Of a stretch of DNA of 64,000 nucleotides, positions 17,668-26,707 are shown piece by piece (position 1 is the first letter of the stretch; each line of letters begins with the position of its first letter). A program made the position numbers and the translations under genes. A model generated the notes under the pieces. It searched no databases. It was not told the origin of the DNA and worked only from the letters and a program-made list of their open reading frames with translations. The DNA comes from Pseudomonadota bacterium (GTDB taxonomy: Bacteria > Pseudomonadota > Alphaproteobacteria > Rhizobiales > Hyphomicrobiaceae). The stretch spans positions 1 to 64,000 of the forward strand of contig JAEZRM010000016.1 of assembly GCA_023412805.1 (NCBI GenBank), given 5' to 3'.

Positions 17668-18111
17668 CTAGAGAAGCAGTCCGTCGGATTGGGAGTGAGG
17701 GCCGCCGGGTTGGGAAATTCCCGCCAGCGCCTTGCCTGCAGGCTGGGCCTGGTTCACCGCGACATCGCCGAGCGACAAGATCCCGACGAGCTGCTTGCTG
17801 CGGTTTACGACCGGCAGGCGCCGCACGCGCTGATCGCCCATGTTTCGCGCTACGTGGGTCGTATCCTCGTCATCGAAGCAGTATTTCACGTCGGGCGTCA
17901 TGACGCTGTGGACCGGCGTATCCGGACCCAGGCCCTGCGCAACGGCTCTCAGTGTGATGTCGCGGTCCGTGATCATGCCGACCAAGCGGTCATCCTCACC
18001 GACCGGCAGAGCGCCGAAATCATGCTCCGCCATTAGTAGCGCCGCGTCGGCGATCGTCTGATCAGGACGCGCAATGGCCACGTTTTGTGTCATCGTCTCG
18101 CGTACTTTCAT
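17668..18111 (-). CDS. Protein with tandem CBS domains
   Basis: Small cytosolic protein of 147 residues made almost wholly of two CBS motifs: MKVRETMTQNV...ITDRDITLRAVA, and MTPDVKYC...LVGILSLGDVAV. Such Bateman modules bind adenosyl nucleotides and regulate partners. No enzymatic domain is attached and the partner is unknown. AAGGAGG lies seven bases before the ATG at 18111, a strong ribosome site. It lies 171 bp downstream of the acyl-CoA synthetase gene on the same strand. Confidence 0.9.
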   Translation of the reverse strand: MKVRETMTQNVAIARPDQTIADAALLMAEHDFGALPVGEDDRLVGMITDRDITLRAVAQGLGPDTPVHSVMTPDVKYCFDDEDTTHVARNMGDQRVRRLPVVNRSKQLVGILSLGDVAVNQAQPAGKALAGISQPGGPHSQSDGLLL

Positions 18112-18282
18112 GGATTGTCCTCCTTGCGTGAGCCGCGCCATCAAGGACGCGCGGCCATGTGCGACGCCAGGGCCGCAAAAGGCACAGTTCGCCGTTCGGT
18201 TGCGCGAACGCCTTCCTTGTTTGACCAACGCACCCGGGCGACGTCGGTTTCGATTTTTGCGGGCCTCGGAGCGCCGCGACAG

Positions 18283-19902
18283 CTAGTTCATCTGTCTGAG
18301 GATGAAGCGCTGGATCTTGCCGCTCGGCGTTTTCGGCAGCTCCGTGAGATAGGCAATCTCGCGTGGAAAGGCGTGGGATGCGAGCCGGCGGCGCACGTGC
18401 TCCTGTAGATCGGCCGTCAGCTCCGGCGTGCCACTTTGCCCAGCCTTCAGCACGATGAAGGCTTTGACGATCTCAGTCCGCTCCGGATCGGGCTTGCCGA
18501 TGACGCCGACTTCTGCGACGGCCGGATGCTCGATGAGCGCGCTTTCGACGTCGAAGGGGCCGATGCGGTAGCCCGACGATGTAATGATGTCGTCGCTGCG
18601 CCCGACGAAGAAGAAGTGGCCGTCAGCATCGCGCATCATGGTATCGCCGGTGAGATACCAGTTGCCCTGGATGGCCGGCGTTTCCGCGCGCCAATAGCCT
18701 CGGAAGGTATTGAGCGGCGAGCGGCTCATATCCACAGCCAGAATACCCGGCTTGCCTGTCGCCGCAGGCTGAAGATCATCACCCAGCACCTCCATATGGA
18801 AGCCCGGCATGGCATAGCCGGCCGAGCCCTCTTTTTCAGGGTGGTTCAGTCCGTGGTGATTGTTAACGAGCATTGCCGTCTCGGTCTGGCCGTAATGATC
18901 CTTGAGAGGCACACCGAGCGACGCCTTGGCCCATCGCGCGACTTCCGGATTGAGCGGTTCGCCGGCACTCGAGGCAACGCGGAGTGTACCGGCCGCGACC
19001 TTCGCGGCCTCGGGACCTGCGGCCATCAGCATCCGATAGGCGGTCGGCGCGCCGGCAAAATTGCTGATGCGAAGGTCGCGCACGATCCGCACTGTCGTCT
19101 CGACCGTGAAGCCACCCTCGTAGAACGTCGTCGTGTGGCCGAGCAGCAGCGGCCCGATCAGCGCATAGAGCATCCCGTAGGCCCACCCGGGATCGGCGAT
19201 GTTCCAGTAGCGGTCCATATCGCGAAGATCGATGGCGTCGCGCATGTAGATGCCAACGGGCAGCAGCATGGTCAGCGGATAGAGGACGGCCTTGGGTTTG
19301 CCCGTCGTACCGGACGTATAAAGCAGCACGAACGGATCATCGCCCTTGAGCATGGCGGGCGCGAAACCGGCCGGCTCGTCGGCCAGCATGGCGGGGATCG
19401 TGCCAGTGGTGACGCCTGTCCGATCCACCTCGATGACCGGCGGGCAATCCTGTACGTCGTCGAGCTTCGAACGATTGGCCCGGTCGGTGATGACCAGCTT
19501 CGCGCCGCTGCCGGTGTCGCCGGTAATGCGCGTCTCGATGGCCTTGGGGCCGAAAGCCGTGAAGAGCGGCTGGTAGACGGCGCCCGCGCGCCACGTGCCG
19601 AGCACGACCGTCAGCAGCTCGGGAATGCGTGGCAGGAGACCGGCGACGATGTCACCTTTACCGATGCCGCGCTTCTTGAGCAGGCTCGCGAAGCGTTCGG
19701 AATCCGCCTTCAGTGAGGCATATGTCACCGTCTCGCGCTGCATGTCGCGGCCGACCCATTCGAGCACGATGCGGTCGTCCTTGGCCCACCTGTCGCAGCA
19801 TTCGATCGCCGCATTGAGCCCCTCGCCGAGCCGGCCCTGGAGAAGGTCCTTTTCCGCGGACGCTACGGACATTTCGCGGTGGGCGGTCTGGTAGTCGTGC
19901 AT
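18283..19902 (-). CDS. AMP-forming acyl-CoA synthetase (acetyl-CoA synthetase-like)
   Basis: ANL-superfamily ligase of 539 residues that activates a carboxylic acid to acyl-AMP and then acyl-CoA. The P-loop is YTSGTTGKPKA (about residues 195-205), then DHYGQTE, the YLTGD motif, and the hinge/catalytic stretch PKTPSGKIQRF with the acyl-adenylation lysine close to the C terminus. Length and motifs resemble acetyl/propionyl-type synthetases more than long-chain fatty acid enzymes, but the substrate is not certain. GGAGGA lies about four bases before the ATG. It is divergent from the GNAT gene. Confidence 0.9.
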   Translation of the reverse strand: MHDYQTAHREMSVASAEKDLLQGRLGEGLNAAIECCDRWAKDDRIVLEWVGRDMQRETVTYASLKADSERFASLLKKRGIGKGDIVAGLLPRIPELLTVVLGTWRAGAVYQPLFTAFGPKAIETRITGDTGSGAKLVITDRANRSKLDDVQDCPPVIEVDRTGVTTGTIPAMLADEPAGFAPAMLKGDDPFVLLYTSGTTGKPKAVLYPLTMLLPVGIYMRDAIDLRDMDRYWNIADPGWAYGMLYALIGPLLLGHTTTFYEGGFTVETTVRIVRDLRISNFAGAPTAYRMLMAAGPEAAKVAAGTLRVASSAGEPLNPEVARWAKASLGVPLKDHYGQTETAMLVNNHHGLNHPEKEGSAGYAMPGFHMEVLGDDLQPAATGKPGILAVDMSRSPLNTFRGYWRAETPAIQGNWYLTGDTMMRDADGHFFFVGRSDDIITSSGYRIGPFDVESALIEHPAVAEVGVIGKPDPERTEIVKAFIVLKAGQSGTPELTADLQEHVRRRLASHAFPREIAYLTELPKTPSGKIQRFILRQMN

Positions 19903-20001
19903 GGTCTCCTCCGAGGGCCTGTTGGGCGTCGTCGCCTCTTGCGGCTCAATTCGTGCAGGTTATGTCCCACAGACTATCCGTCCAATCGCGAGGTGAACAC
20001 C

Positions 20002-20520
20002 ATGGTCAACATAAGTAAGTCGGGGGGCCGCCTGATGGTACGCGCCGGGATCGCCAAGGACGCAAGATATCTGTGCCCAATGCTGAACGAGATCATTGGG
20101 CGCGGCGGCACGACGGCGATGGAGACGCCATTGAGCGAGACCGAGTTCACCCGCTACTTCCTGCTTGGGCCGGACGTTTTTGCCTGTCACGTCGCGGAGG
20201 ATCCAACGAGCGGCGAGCCGGTTGGCTTCCAGGCCCTGACGCGCCACCCGGAGCTGCCAGAAGGTTGGGCCGACATTGCGACCTTCACGCACCAGCGGCC
20301 GAGGCTTCCTGGGGTGGGGACAGGCATGTTTGCAGTAACCCGCTCGATTTTGCGGAAACTGGGCCTCGTCGCCGTCAACGCCGCCATTCGCGCGGATAAT
20401 CGCGGCGGCCTAGCCTACTACGAGAAGATGGGCTTCGAGACGTATCGAACGCTGCCCGCGATACCTTTGCAGAACGGCACGCCGGTCGACCGCATTCTCA
20501 AGCGGTATGACGTGGTTTGA
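20002..20520 (+). CDS. GNAT-family N-acetyltransferase
   Basis: Acetyl-CoA-dependent N-acetyltransferase of 172 residues. The C-terminal half shows the acetyl-CoA loop region PRLPGVGTGMF and the AAIRADNRGGLAYYEKMGF motif typical of the fold. GAGGTG lies six bases before the ATG at 20002. It is divergent from the acyl-CoA synthetase gene and 123 bp upstream of lysS. The substrate is unknown. Confidence 0.85.
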   Translation: MVNISKSGGRLMVRAGIAKDARYLCPMLNEIIGRGGTTAMETPLSETEFTRYFLLGPDVFACHVAEDPTSGEPVGFQALTRHPELPEGWADIATFTHQRPRLPGVGTGMFAVTRSILRKLGLVAVNAAIRADNRGGLAYYEKMGFETYRTLPAIPLQNGTPVDRILKRYDVV

Positions 20521-20643
20521 ATTTCGCGCCGCTCGCCGGACGTTCGCACCCGATCGTTGACGCCACGCCCTTGCGTCCATAGGGTTCGCCTCCTGTCCGA
20601 GGCCTGAGAGAGGGCGGCGCCCGCAGTGCCGTCGCACGTTGTC

Positions 20644-22275
20644 ATGACCATTCCGAATACACATCAAGGGATCGATCCCGACGAGATCGCCGTCGCCCAC
20701 GCCTGCCGCGCCTGGCCCTTCGAGGAGGCTCGCCGGCTGATCGCGCGGCTCGATCGGCTGAAGCGCGATCCCGAAACCCCAGTGCTGTTCGAGACCGGAT
20801 ATGGCCCCTCGGGCCTGCCGCACATCGGCACGTTCGGCGAGGTCGCGCGCACGAGCATGGTACGTCATGCCTTCGAGGTGCTGACCGAAGGACGCCGCAA
20901 GACCCATCTCGTCTGTTTCTCCGACGACATGGATGGCCTGCGCAAGGTGCCGGGCAACGTGCCGAACGGCGATCTGCTCGCGGCGAACCTGGAAAAGCCG
21001 CTGACGAGCGTGCCCGATCCTTTCGGTACGCATGAAAGCTTCGCGCATCACAACAATTCGCGGCTTCGCGCCTTCCTCGACCAGTTCGGCTTCCAATACG
21101 AATTCATGTCGGCGACGACGGCCTACAAGTCGGGCGCCATGGACGCGACGCTCCTGCGCATGCTCGAAGTCTATGAGCAGGTCATGGACATCATCCTGCC
21201 GACGCTCGGGCCGGAACGGCGCGCGACCTACTCGCCCTTTCTGCCGATCTCGCCGCGCACCGGGCGCGTGCTGCAAGTGCCGATGGTGGAGCGCAATCCC
21301 AAGGCGGGCACGGTCGTCTACGTCGATCCCGATACGGGTGAGAAGGTGGAAACCAAGGTGACGGGCGGTGCCGTGAAGTGCCAGTGGAAGGCCGACTGGG
21401 CACTCCGCTGGACGGCGCTCGGCGTCGACTACGAAATGGCCGGCAAGGACCTGATCGACTCGGTGACGCTCTCATCGAAGATCTGCCGCGCGCTCGGCGC
21501 GACGCCGCCGGAGGGCTTCAATTACGAGCTGTTCCTCGACGACAAGGGTCAGAAGATCTCCAAGACCAAGGGCAATGGCCTCTCCATCGAGGAGTGGCTG
21601 ACCTATGCGAGCCCGGAGAGCCTCTCGCTCTTCATGTACCAGAAGCCGAAGACAGCAAAGCGGCTCTATTTCGACGTCATCCCGCGCGCCGTCGACGAGT
21701 ATCTCACGTTCCTCGGGAAGTTCCCGTCCGAAGAGCCGAAGCAGCGCCTCGACAACCCCGTCTGGCATATCCATACGGGCCATCCGCCGGCCGCCGAGCT
21801 GCCGATTTCGTTCGCGCTGCTCCTGAACCTCGTCTCGGCCTCGAATGCCCACGATGCGGGCGTACTCTGGGGCTTCATCAAGCGCCACGTGCCGGGTGCG
21901 AGCCCCGAGCGCTATCCGCTGCTCGACAAGCTCGTCGGCTACGCCGTGCGCTATTACGAGGACTTCGTGAAGCCGGAGAAGAAGTTCCGGGCGCCGACCG
22001 AAGGCGAAGTGGCAGCGCTGTCGGCCCTGGACGCCGCGCTCGCCGATGCGCCGGCCGACGCCGATGCGGAAACTTTGCAGAATATTGTCTACGAAGCCGG
22101 CAAAGCGAATGGATATGACAAAGACACGCTGCGCGACTGGTTTCGCGCCATTTACGAGGTATTGCTCGGCCAGTCGCAGGGGCCGCGCTTCGGTTCTTTC
22201 ATTGCACTCTACGGTGTGCCCGAGACGCGCCGCCTCATAGCCGACGGTCTCGCAGGCCGTCTGCGCGCCGCCTGA
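20644..22275 (+). CDS. lysS: Lysyl-tRNA synthetase, class I
   Basis: Charges tRNA-Lys; this is the archaeal-type class I enzyme used by most alphaproteobacteria instead of the common class II form. About 543 residues. The HIGH-type motif is GPSGLPHIGTF (His near residue 60) and the KMSKS-type motif is KGQKISKTKG. The start is uncertain: ATG at 20644 is used, but GTG at 20626 is in frame and neither has a strong ribosome site. A GC-rich hairpin follows the stop. Confidence 0.94.
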   Translation: MTIPNTHQGIDPDEIAVAHACRAWPFEEARRLIARLDRLKRDPETPVLFETGYGPSGLPHIGTFGEVARTSMVRHAFEVLTEGRRKTHLVCFSDDMDGLRKVPGNVPNGDLLAANLEKPLTSVPDPFGTHESFAHHNNSRLRAFLDQFGFQYEFMSATTAYKSGAMDATLLRMLEVYEQVMDIILPTLGPERRATYSPFLPISPRTGRVLQVPMVERNPKAGTVVYVDPDTGEKVETKVTGGAVKCQWKADWALRWTALGVDYEMAGKDLIDSVTLSSKICRALGATPPEGFNYELFLDDKGQKISKTKGNGLSIEEWLTYASPESLSLFMYQKPKTAKRLYFDVIPRAVDEYLTFLGKFPSEEPKQRLDNPVWHIHTGHPPAAELPISFALLLNLVSASNAHDAGVLWGFIKRHVPGASPERYPLLDKLVGYAVRYYEDFVKPEKKFRAPTEGEVAALSALDAALADAPADADAETLQNIVYEAGKANGYDKDTLRDWFRAIYEVLLGQSQGPRFGSFIALYGVPETRRLIADGLAGRLRAA

Positions 22276-22284
22276 GCCACTATT

Positions 22285-22310
22285 GGCAGCCGCCCCTGCC
22301 GGCGGCTGCC
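22285..22310 (+). terminator. Perfect 10-bp hairpin after lysS
   Basis: GGCAGCCGCC, loop CCTGCC, GGCGGCTGCC, nine bases after the lysS stop. There is no T-run. Confidence 0.6.
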
Positions 22311-22488
22311 GCAGCGCACGCAATCCCCTGCCCATGTTTGCAATTATCGTGTTAGTCTAGGATCATAAGCCCGATGAATGGGCCTTGATTCGTCCGTCGC
22401 GCTTATGGGGAGCACACCCGGAGGGCAGAAGGCATGGCCTCGAGGCGGCGGGAATCCGCTCTGGGCCTTGGCTAGAAAAGGAGGGGCT

Positions 22489-23298
22489 ATGAAAACCATC
22501 CTCGTGCCGTGTGATCAAAGCGACAGCATGCCGTCCGTGCTGGCGACGGCCGATCAGCTTGCGGGCAAGTTCGAGAGCCTTGTCGAAGGCATCGCGCTAC
22601 GCCCCGTCCACGTCGAGATCGTCGCGCCGGATCCGATCGTGGCCGTGACTTTCCCGCCGGCCGACTGGAATGACGGCAGCTACGTCGCTAAGGCGCGGGA
22701 AGCGTTCGACACCCACTTTGCTGGCCGACAGACGCCTCGACGTCGCTGGAAGGCCGGCGCATCGGTCGACGATGCGGGGCTCGGCTCGCTCTCGCGCGTC
22801 TATGACATTACCGTTCTCGGCAGGCCCACCGCGGAGGCGACGGGCCCGCGCATGACCACGCTCGAAGGCGTGCTGTTCGAGAGCGGCCGCCCGGTCCTGA
22901 TCGCGCCGCCGACACCGCCCAAGTCGTTCGGCGACACGATTGTGATTTCCTGGAACCGCTCGACGGAGCAGGCGCGCACCAACGCTGATGCGCTGCCGCT
23001 TCTGAAGCTTGCCAAGTCAGTCGTCGTTCTCACCATGGAAGGCATCACCGTTCCCGGTCCCTCGGGCGAGCAGTGCTGCGACTGGTTGGCAGGCCATGGC
23101 ATTCATGCCCGCGAGCTGACGCTCGGCCTCGAAGGAAGAAAGCCCGGTGACGCGCTGATGGAAGAGGCGATGAAGCTTGGCGCGGATCTCATCATCAAGG
23201 GCGCCTATACGCAGAGCCGTTTGCGTCACATGATCTGGGGCGGTGCGACGAGCCACTTGCTCGCACACGCACCGATACCTGTACTCATGGCGCACTGA
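22489..23298 (+). CDS. Universal stress protein, tandem-domain type
   Basis: Cytosolic stress protein of 269 residues with two UspA-like halves: MKTILVPCDQS opens the first, DTIVISWNRS opens the second. The C-terminal GAYTQSRLRHMIWGG...HAPIPVLMAH closely matches the end of the protein at 39478-40311, so the two are paralogues. AAAGGAGG lies before the ATG at 22489. The 190-bp upstream region contains only a half anaerobox (TTGAT near 22384), not a full one. The function is inferred only from the family. Confidence 0.88.
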   Translation: MKTILVPCDQSDSMPSVLATADQLAGKFESLVEGIALRPVHVEIVAPDPIVAVTFPPADWNDGSYVAKAREAFDTHFAGRQTPRRRWKAGASVDDAGLGSLSRVYDITVLGRPTAEATGPRMTTLEGVLFESGRPVLIAPPTPPKSFGDTIVISWNRSTEQARTNADALPLLKLAKSVVVLTMEGITVPGPSGEQCCDWLAGHGIHARELTLGLEGRKPGDALMEEAMKLGADLIIKGAYTQSRLRHMIWGGATSHLLAHAPIPVLMAH

Positions 23299-23406
23299 GA
23301 TCGTTTCTCGACGTTTCGCACTAAAGTTCGAGCTGAATTCTGCGGCGATGGAGGCTGTCATGGTCTGGTATCGTGCGTTGCTCTATGTCTGCTTGCGCTC
23401 ACCAGC

Positions 23407-23712
23407 GTGCCGGCGCTGGCCCAAGATCCACTTCAGACGGACGGCGATAAATATCGACTGAAGTTCGAGAACGATCGCGTTCGCGTGCTCGAGTATCGCG
23501 ATCAGCCGGGCCAGGTGACCAACCAGCATCGCCACAACGCTTTCGTTTTGTATGCGCTCGGTCCGTTCAAGCGCACGATCACACTGCCGGACGGCAAGGT
23601 ACTCACGCGAGAGTTCACGGCGGGGGACGTCCTGTATTCCGACGCGCAGACGCACATCGGCGCCAATGTCGGGGATACGCCGACGCACGTCATCATCGTC
23701 GAGTTCAAATGA
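23407..23712 (+). CDS. Cupin-domain protein with apparently frameshifted signal peptide
   Basis: Small single-domain cupin. Metal-type histidines lie in NQHRHNAF, followed by the second motif EFTAGDVLYSDAQTHIG. The frame begins at GTG 23407, but the codons just upstream in the same frame read LALTSVPALAQDP, a classical signal peptide end with an AxA site, and no start codon opens that frame. An ATG at 23360 in the next frame supplies MVWYRALLYVC. One lost base between about 23375 and 23400 would join the two. The protein is therefore either a frameshifted secreted cupin, a sequencing error, or a cytosolic version starting at 23407. Confidence 0.7.
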   Translation: MPALAQDPLQTDGDKYRLKFENDRVRVLEYRDQPGQVTNQHRHNAFVLYALGPFKRTITLPDGKVLTREFTAGDVLYSDAQTHIGANVGDTPTHVIIVEFK

Positions 23713-23772
23713 AATGTGGCCGGACACCTCGCGGTATCCGGCCACAATAGTGATGCCTGCTGTGGAAGCGGG

Positions 23773-24843
23773 TTACTTCGCCTTCCACTCCTTGGCGGCC
23801 TTGATGACCGCATCCTTATCGAACTTGTTGATGTCGGCGAGCAGCGAATTGTCGAGGACGTCGGCCGCAGAGGCCTTCTCCTTGATCGTGCCGTTCGCGA
23901 GCAGCCAGTCGAAGTATGCCTGGTAGTTCTCGACGAGGTTCTCACCCCACTGCTTGGCACCGACCGACTCGAGACGCCATGACGCCGCGCGTGCGTTGAG
24001 CGTGGCGATGTCATGGGTGAGCGCCGTCGCCTCGTCCTTGCTGGTCGACTTCGTCTGCGGCCACACATCCCACATGATGCGGATAGCCGCCTCGGGGTTG
24101 GTGATCGCGAACAGCGTGCCCATGGCATAGCCCTGGGCGACCGCGGTCGCTTCCTTGCGGTTCTTGGTCAAGGTGTCCTCGAGGGCGATGAAGCCGTTCG
24201 AGGGGAACTTGTCGATCGAGGGGTGCTTCAGGCGACGAAGCTTGACGCCTGCGTTCTCGACCAGTGCGTACTGGGTGTCGAACTGCGACAGCGCCTGGAC
24301 CGAGCCGTTACGGACGAGCGCGGCGGTCTGGCCCGCTTCACCCGCGACGACGACCGAGATGTCCTTGTCGGGGTCCATGCCCTCTTCCTTGGCCAGCGCG
24401 CGCACGATGATGGCGCTTGCCGAGGCCATGCCGATCACGCCGATCTTCTTGCCCTTGAGGTCCTTCATGGACTGGACCGTGCTGTCAGCCGGTACGGCGA
24501 GGCCGTAGATATTGCCGAGATAGGCCGTGTAGTACGTTTTCAGCTTGGCGCCCTGGCCGCGCATGACGGCTACCGGTTCGACGGACGGCAGCGCGAGCAT
24601 CGTCTCGCCGGTGGCGACGAATTTGGCGCAGTCGCCCGAGCCGGGCACCGGTACCAGCGTGACGCTGACGCCCATCTTCTCGAACCAGCCGAGCTTGGTG
24701 GCGATGGCGAATGGCGCAGCGGCGGAGCTCACCGTGCGGGCGCACCAGCCGACGCGGACATTGGTCTGCGCCTCGGTGGCCGTGACAGCGAGCACACTGC
24801 CGATGGCGGCGATACCCATGCTCATTGCGAGCAGCTTCTTCAT
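23773..24843 (-). CDS. ABC transporter substrate-binding protein (SsuA/TauA/THI5-like)
   Basis: Periplasmic binding protein of 356 residues with a signal peptide (LLAMSMGIAAIGSVLAVTATEAQ). The fold is of the nitrate/sulfonate/taurine/NMT1 type, with KLGWFEKMGV near the N terminus, VMRGQGAKLKTYYTAYL, and the MKDLKGKKIGVIG loop. The ligand is not identifiable from sequence. The ATG at 24843 is chosen for the signal peptide and the GGGAGG upstream; an in-frame start 12 codons earlier is unlikely. It is the last gene of an ATPase-permease-receptor operon and starts four bases after the permease stop. Confidence 0.9.
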   Translation of the reverse strand: MKKLLAMSMGIAAIGSVLAVTATEAQTNVRVGWCARTVSSAAAPFAIATKLGWFEKMGVSVTLVPVPGSGDCAKFVATGETMLALPSVEPVAVMRGQGAKLKTYYTAYLGNIYGLAVPADSTVQSMKDLKGKKIGVIGMASASAIIVRALAKEEGMDPDKDISVVVAGEAGQTAALVRNGSVQALSQFDTQYALVENAGVKLRRLKHPSIDKFPSNGFIALEDTLTKNRKEATAVAQGYAMGTLFAITNPEAAIRIMWDVWPQTKSTSKDEATALTHDIATLNARAASWRLESVGAKQWGENLVENYQAYFDWLLANGTIKEKASAADVLDNSLLADINKFDKDAVIKAAKEWKAK

Positions 24844-24847
24844 ACCT

Positions 24848-25639
24848 CTAACCTCCCTTTTGCGATGAAGAGTTCTCACCCGTAGTGCGGACCTCCCAGA
24901 AGACGAGGCGCCGCCGGGCGTACGCGACCATGCCGTTCAGGCACAGGCCGAGCATCGACAGGATCAGCAGAATCGAGAACTGACCCGCCACATCCATGTT
25001 GAAGTTCATGCTCTGGATGAGCATGCCAAGCCCTCTTTCCGCACCGACGAACTCGGCAACGATGGCGCCGATGAGAGCGAAGATCATCGCGATCTCGAGG
25101 CCGGCGAAGATGTAGGGAAGGGCGTTGGGCAGCTGGAGCATGAAGAAGATCTGCGAGCGCGACGCGGCGAGCGAGCGCATCAGGTTGATGCGATCCTCTT
25201 CTGCCGAGCGCAGACCGGCGATCGTGTTGACCATCAGCGGGAAGAACGCGACGAGCGCTGCGTTGATCACCTTCGAGGTCAGGCCAAGTCCGAACCAGAC
25301 GACGATCAGCGGCGCCAGCGCCACCTTTGGCATCGCCTGGAACATGACGATGAACGGATAGAGGAAGTATTCGACGCGCCGGCTCAGCGCGACGATCGTG
25401 CCAAGCACGAAGGCGAGTGCCGTGCCGACAAGGAAGCCGAGCACCGTTTCCGTCAGCGTGACCATGAAGTGCTGCGGATAGATGTTGTTCATGATGCCAT
25501 TGTACATGGCCGTGAAAATGCGTGACGGCGCGGGCAGAACGTACTCGGCGACACCCGTCGCCTTGACGAGGAACTCCCAGACCGCCAGCACCGCCGCGAT
25601 CAGGAAAAGTCTCAGGATGAAATTCTTCGCGCTTGCCAT
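24848..25639 (-). CDS. ABC transporter permease (SsuC/TauC family)
   Basis: Inner-membrane permease of 263 residues with about six membrane segments and the EAA cytoplasmic loop near LMRSLAASRSQIFFMLQLPNALP. The start overlaps the ATPase stop by one base (TGATG at 25637-25641), indicating coupling. It belongs with the flanking ATPase and receptor genes. Confidence 0.92.
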   Translation of the reverse strand: MASAKNFILRLFLIAAVLAVWEFLVKATGVAEYVLPAPSRIFTAMYNGIMNNIYPQHFMVTLTETVLGFLVGTALAFVLGTIVALSRRVEYFLYPFIVMFQAMPKVALAPLIVVWFGLGLTSKVINAALVAFFPLMVNTIAGLRSAEEDRINLMRSLAASRSQIFFMLQLPNALPYIFAGLEIAMIFALIGAIVAEFVGAERGLGMLIQSMNFNMDVAGQFSILLILSMLGLCLNGMVAYARRRLVFWEVRTTGENSSSQKGG

Positions 25640-26451
25640 CAGTCGAGCCCTCCGTCTGCATTGAGGGCCACGCGGATGCGCTTCACGTAGGCGCCAAAAT
25701 CCTGGGTATTCATGATGTCGAGCGGGCGCGGGCGCGGCAGGTCGACCTTGAACACGTCACCGATCTTGCCCGGGCGCGCGGTCATGACGATGACGCGGTC
25801 GGCGAGATAGACCGCCTCGGACGTCGAGTGGGTGATGAAGAGGACGGTCTTGCCGCTCTCCATCCAGATCCGCTGAAGCTCGACGTTCATGGTCTCACGC
25901 GTCATCGCGTCGAGGGCGCCGAACGGCTCGTCCATCAGCAGGATCGCGGGATCGTGGATGAGTGCGCGGATGATGCCGACGCGCTGCTGCATGCCGCCTG
26001 AAAGTTCGCGCGGATAGCGGTTCTCGAAGCCGTCGAGCCCGACCATCTTGACGAGATCCATCGCGCGCTTGCGCATCTTCTCCTTGTCGAGGCCCTGCAC
26101 GTCGGCGGGCAGCAGGACATTCTGGAGCACCGTGCGCCACGGAAACAGAACCGGCGTCTGGAACACGACGCCGATATCGCGGCGCGCACCCGTGATCGGC
26201 GTGCCGTTGAGCGTTGCTACACCTTCGCTCGGCGGCAGCAGGCCCGCGAGGATCTTGAGAAGCGTCGACTTCCCGCAGCCGGAGGGGCCGACAATCGAAA
26301 TGAACTCGCCGTTGGTGATCGAGAAACTGATGTCGGAGAGAGCGAGGACGCCCGTGTCTTTCTTCCCGTACGTGAGGGAAAGATGATCGACGGCGATAAC
26401 GTCCGTGGAAGCTGCGCGCCCAGGCGACGCAGCCCTATCAAGTGCGTTCAA
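25639..26451 (-). CDS. ABC transporter ATPase (SsuB/TauB family)
   Basis: Nucleotide-binding subunit of 270 residues. Walker A is GPSGCGKST, the Q-loop is VVFQTPVLFPW, the signature is LSGGMQQR, Walker B is ILLMDEPFGALD, and the switch histidine is in ITHSTSEA. The start is TTG at 26451 (no ATG is suitable) with GGGAGG seven bases upstream. The first 10 codons overlap a tandem 10-bp duplication (AAGTGCGTTC twice, 26440-26459). It is the first gene of the operon and is divergent from the amidase at 26708. Confidence 0.93.
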   Translation of the reverse strand: MNALDRAASPGRAASTDVIAVDHLSLTYGKKDTGVLALSDISFSITNGEFISIVGPSGCGKSTLLKILAGLLPPSEGVATLNGTPITGARRDIGVVFQTPVLFPWRTVLQNVLLPADVQGLDKEKMRKRAMDLVKMVGLDGFENRYPRELSGGMQQRVGIIRALIHDPAILLMDEPFGALDAMTRETMNVELQRIWMESGKTVLFITHSTSEAVYLADRVIVMTARPGKIGDVFKVDLPRPRPLDIMNTQDFGAYVKRIRVALNADGGLD

Positions 26452-26707
26452 GTGCGTTCCTCCCGAGAACGTGAGCTGGGTCCGGCGGTCTGCTTATTTT
26501 TGTTCTTAGGGCGGGACACCAAAGTGGCGCGTCCACAACCGGACTTGGTTTTATCGCTGTGCTCGTTGTACGCAAAAGATCCAGGCTGGCAAGCGACAAT
26601 ACGTCCCAATTATGCTTGTCTCGCAGAAGGGTTGATGGCGCCCCTCCCTCAAGGTGATCATCCAAGAGCGCGGCCCGCGCCAGTCATGTAAGGAAAGCCC
26701 ACACGAG

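Noticed and set aside
22376..22400. Anaerobox before the universal stress gene at 22489
   Set aside because: Only the TTGAT half is present; the right half reads CCGTC instead of ATCAA/GTCAA.
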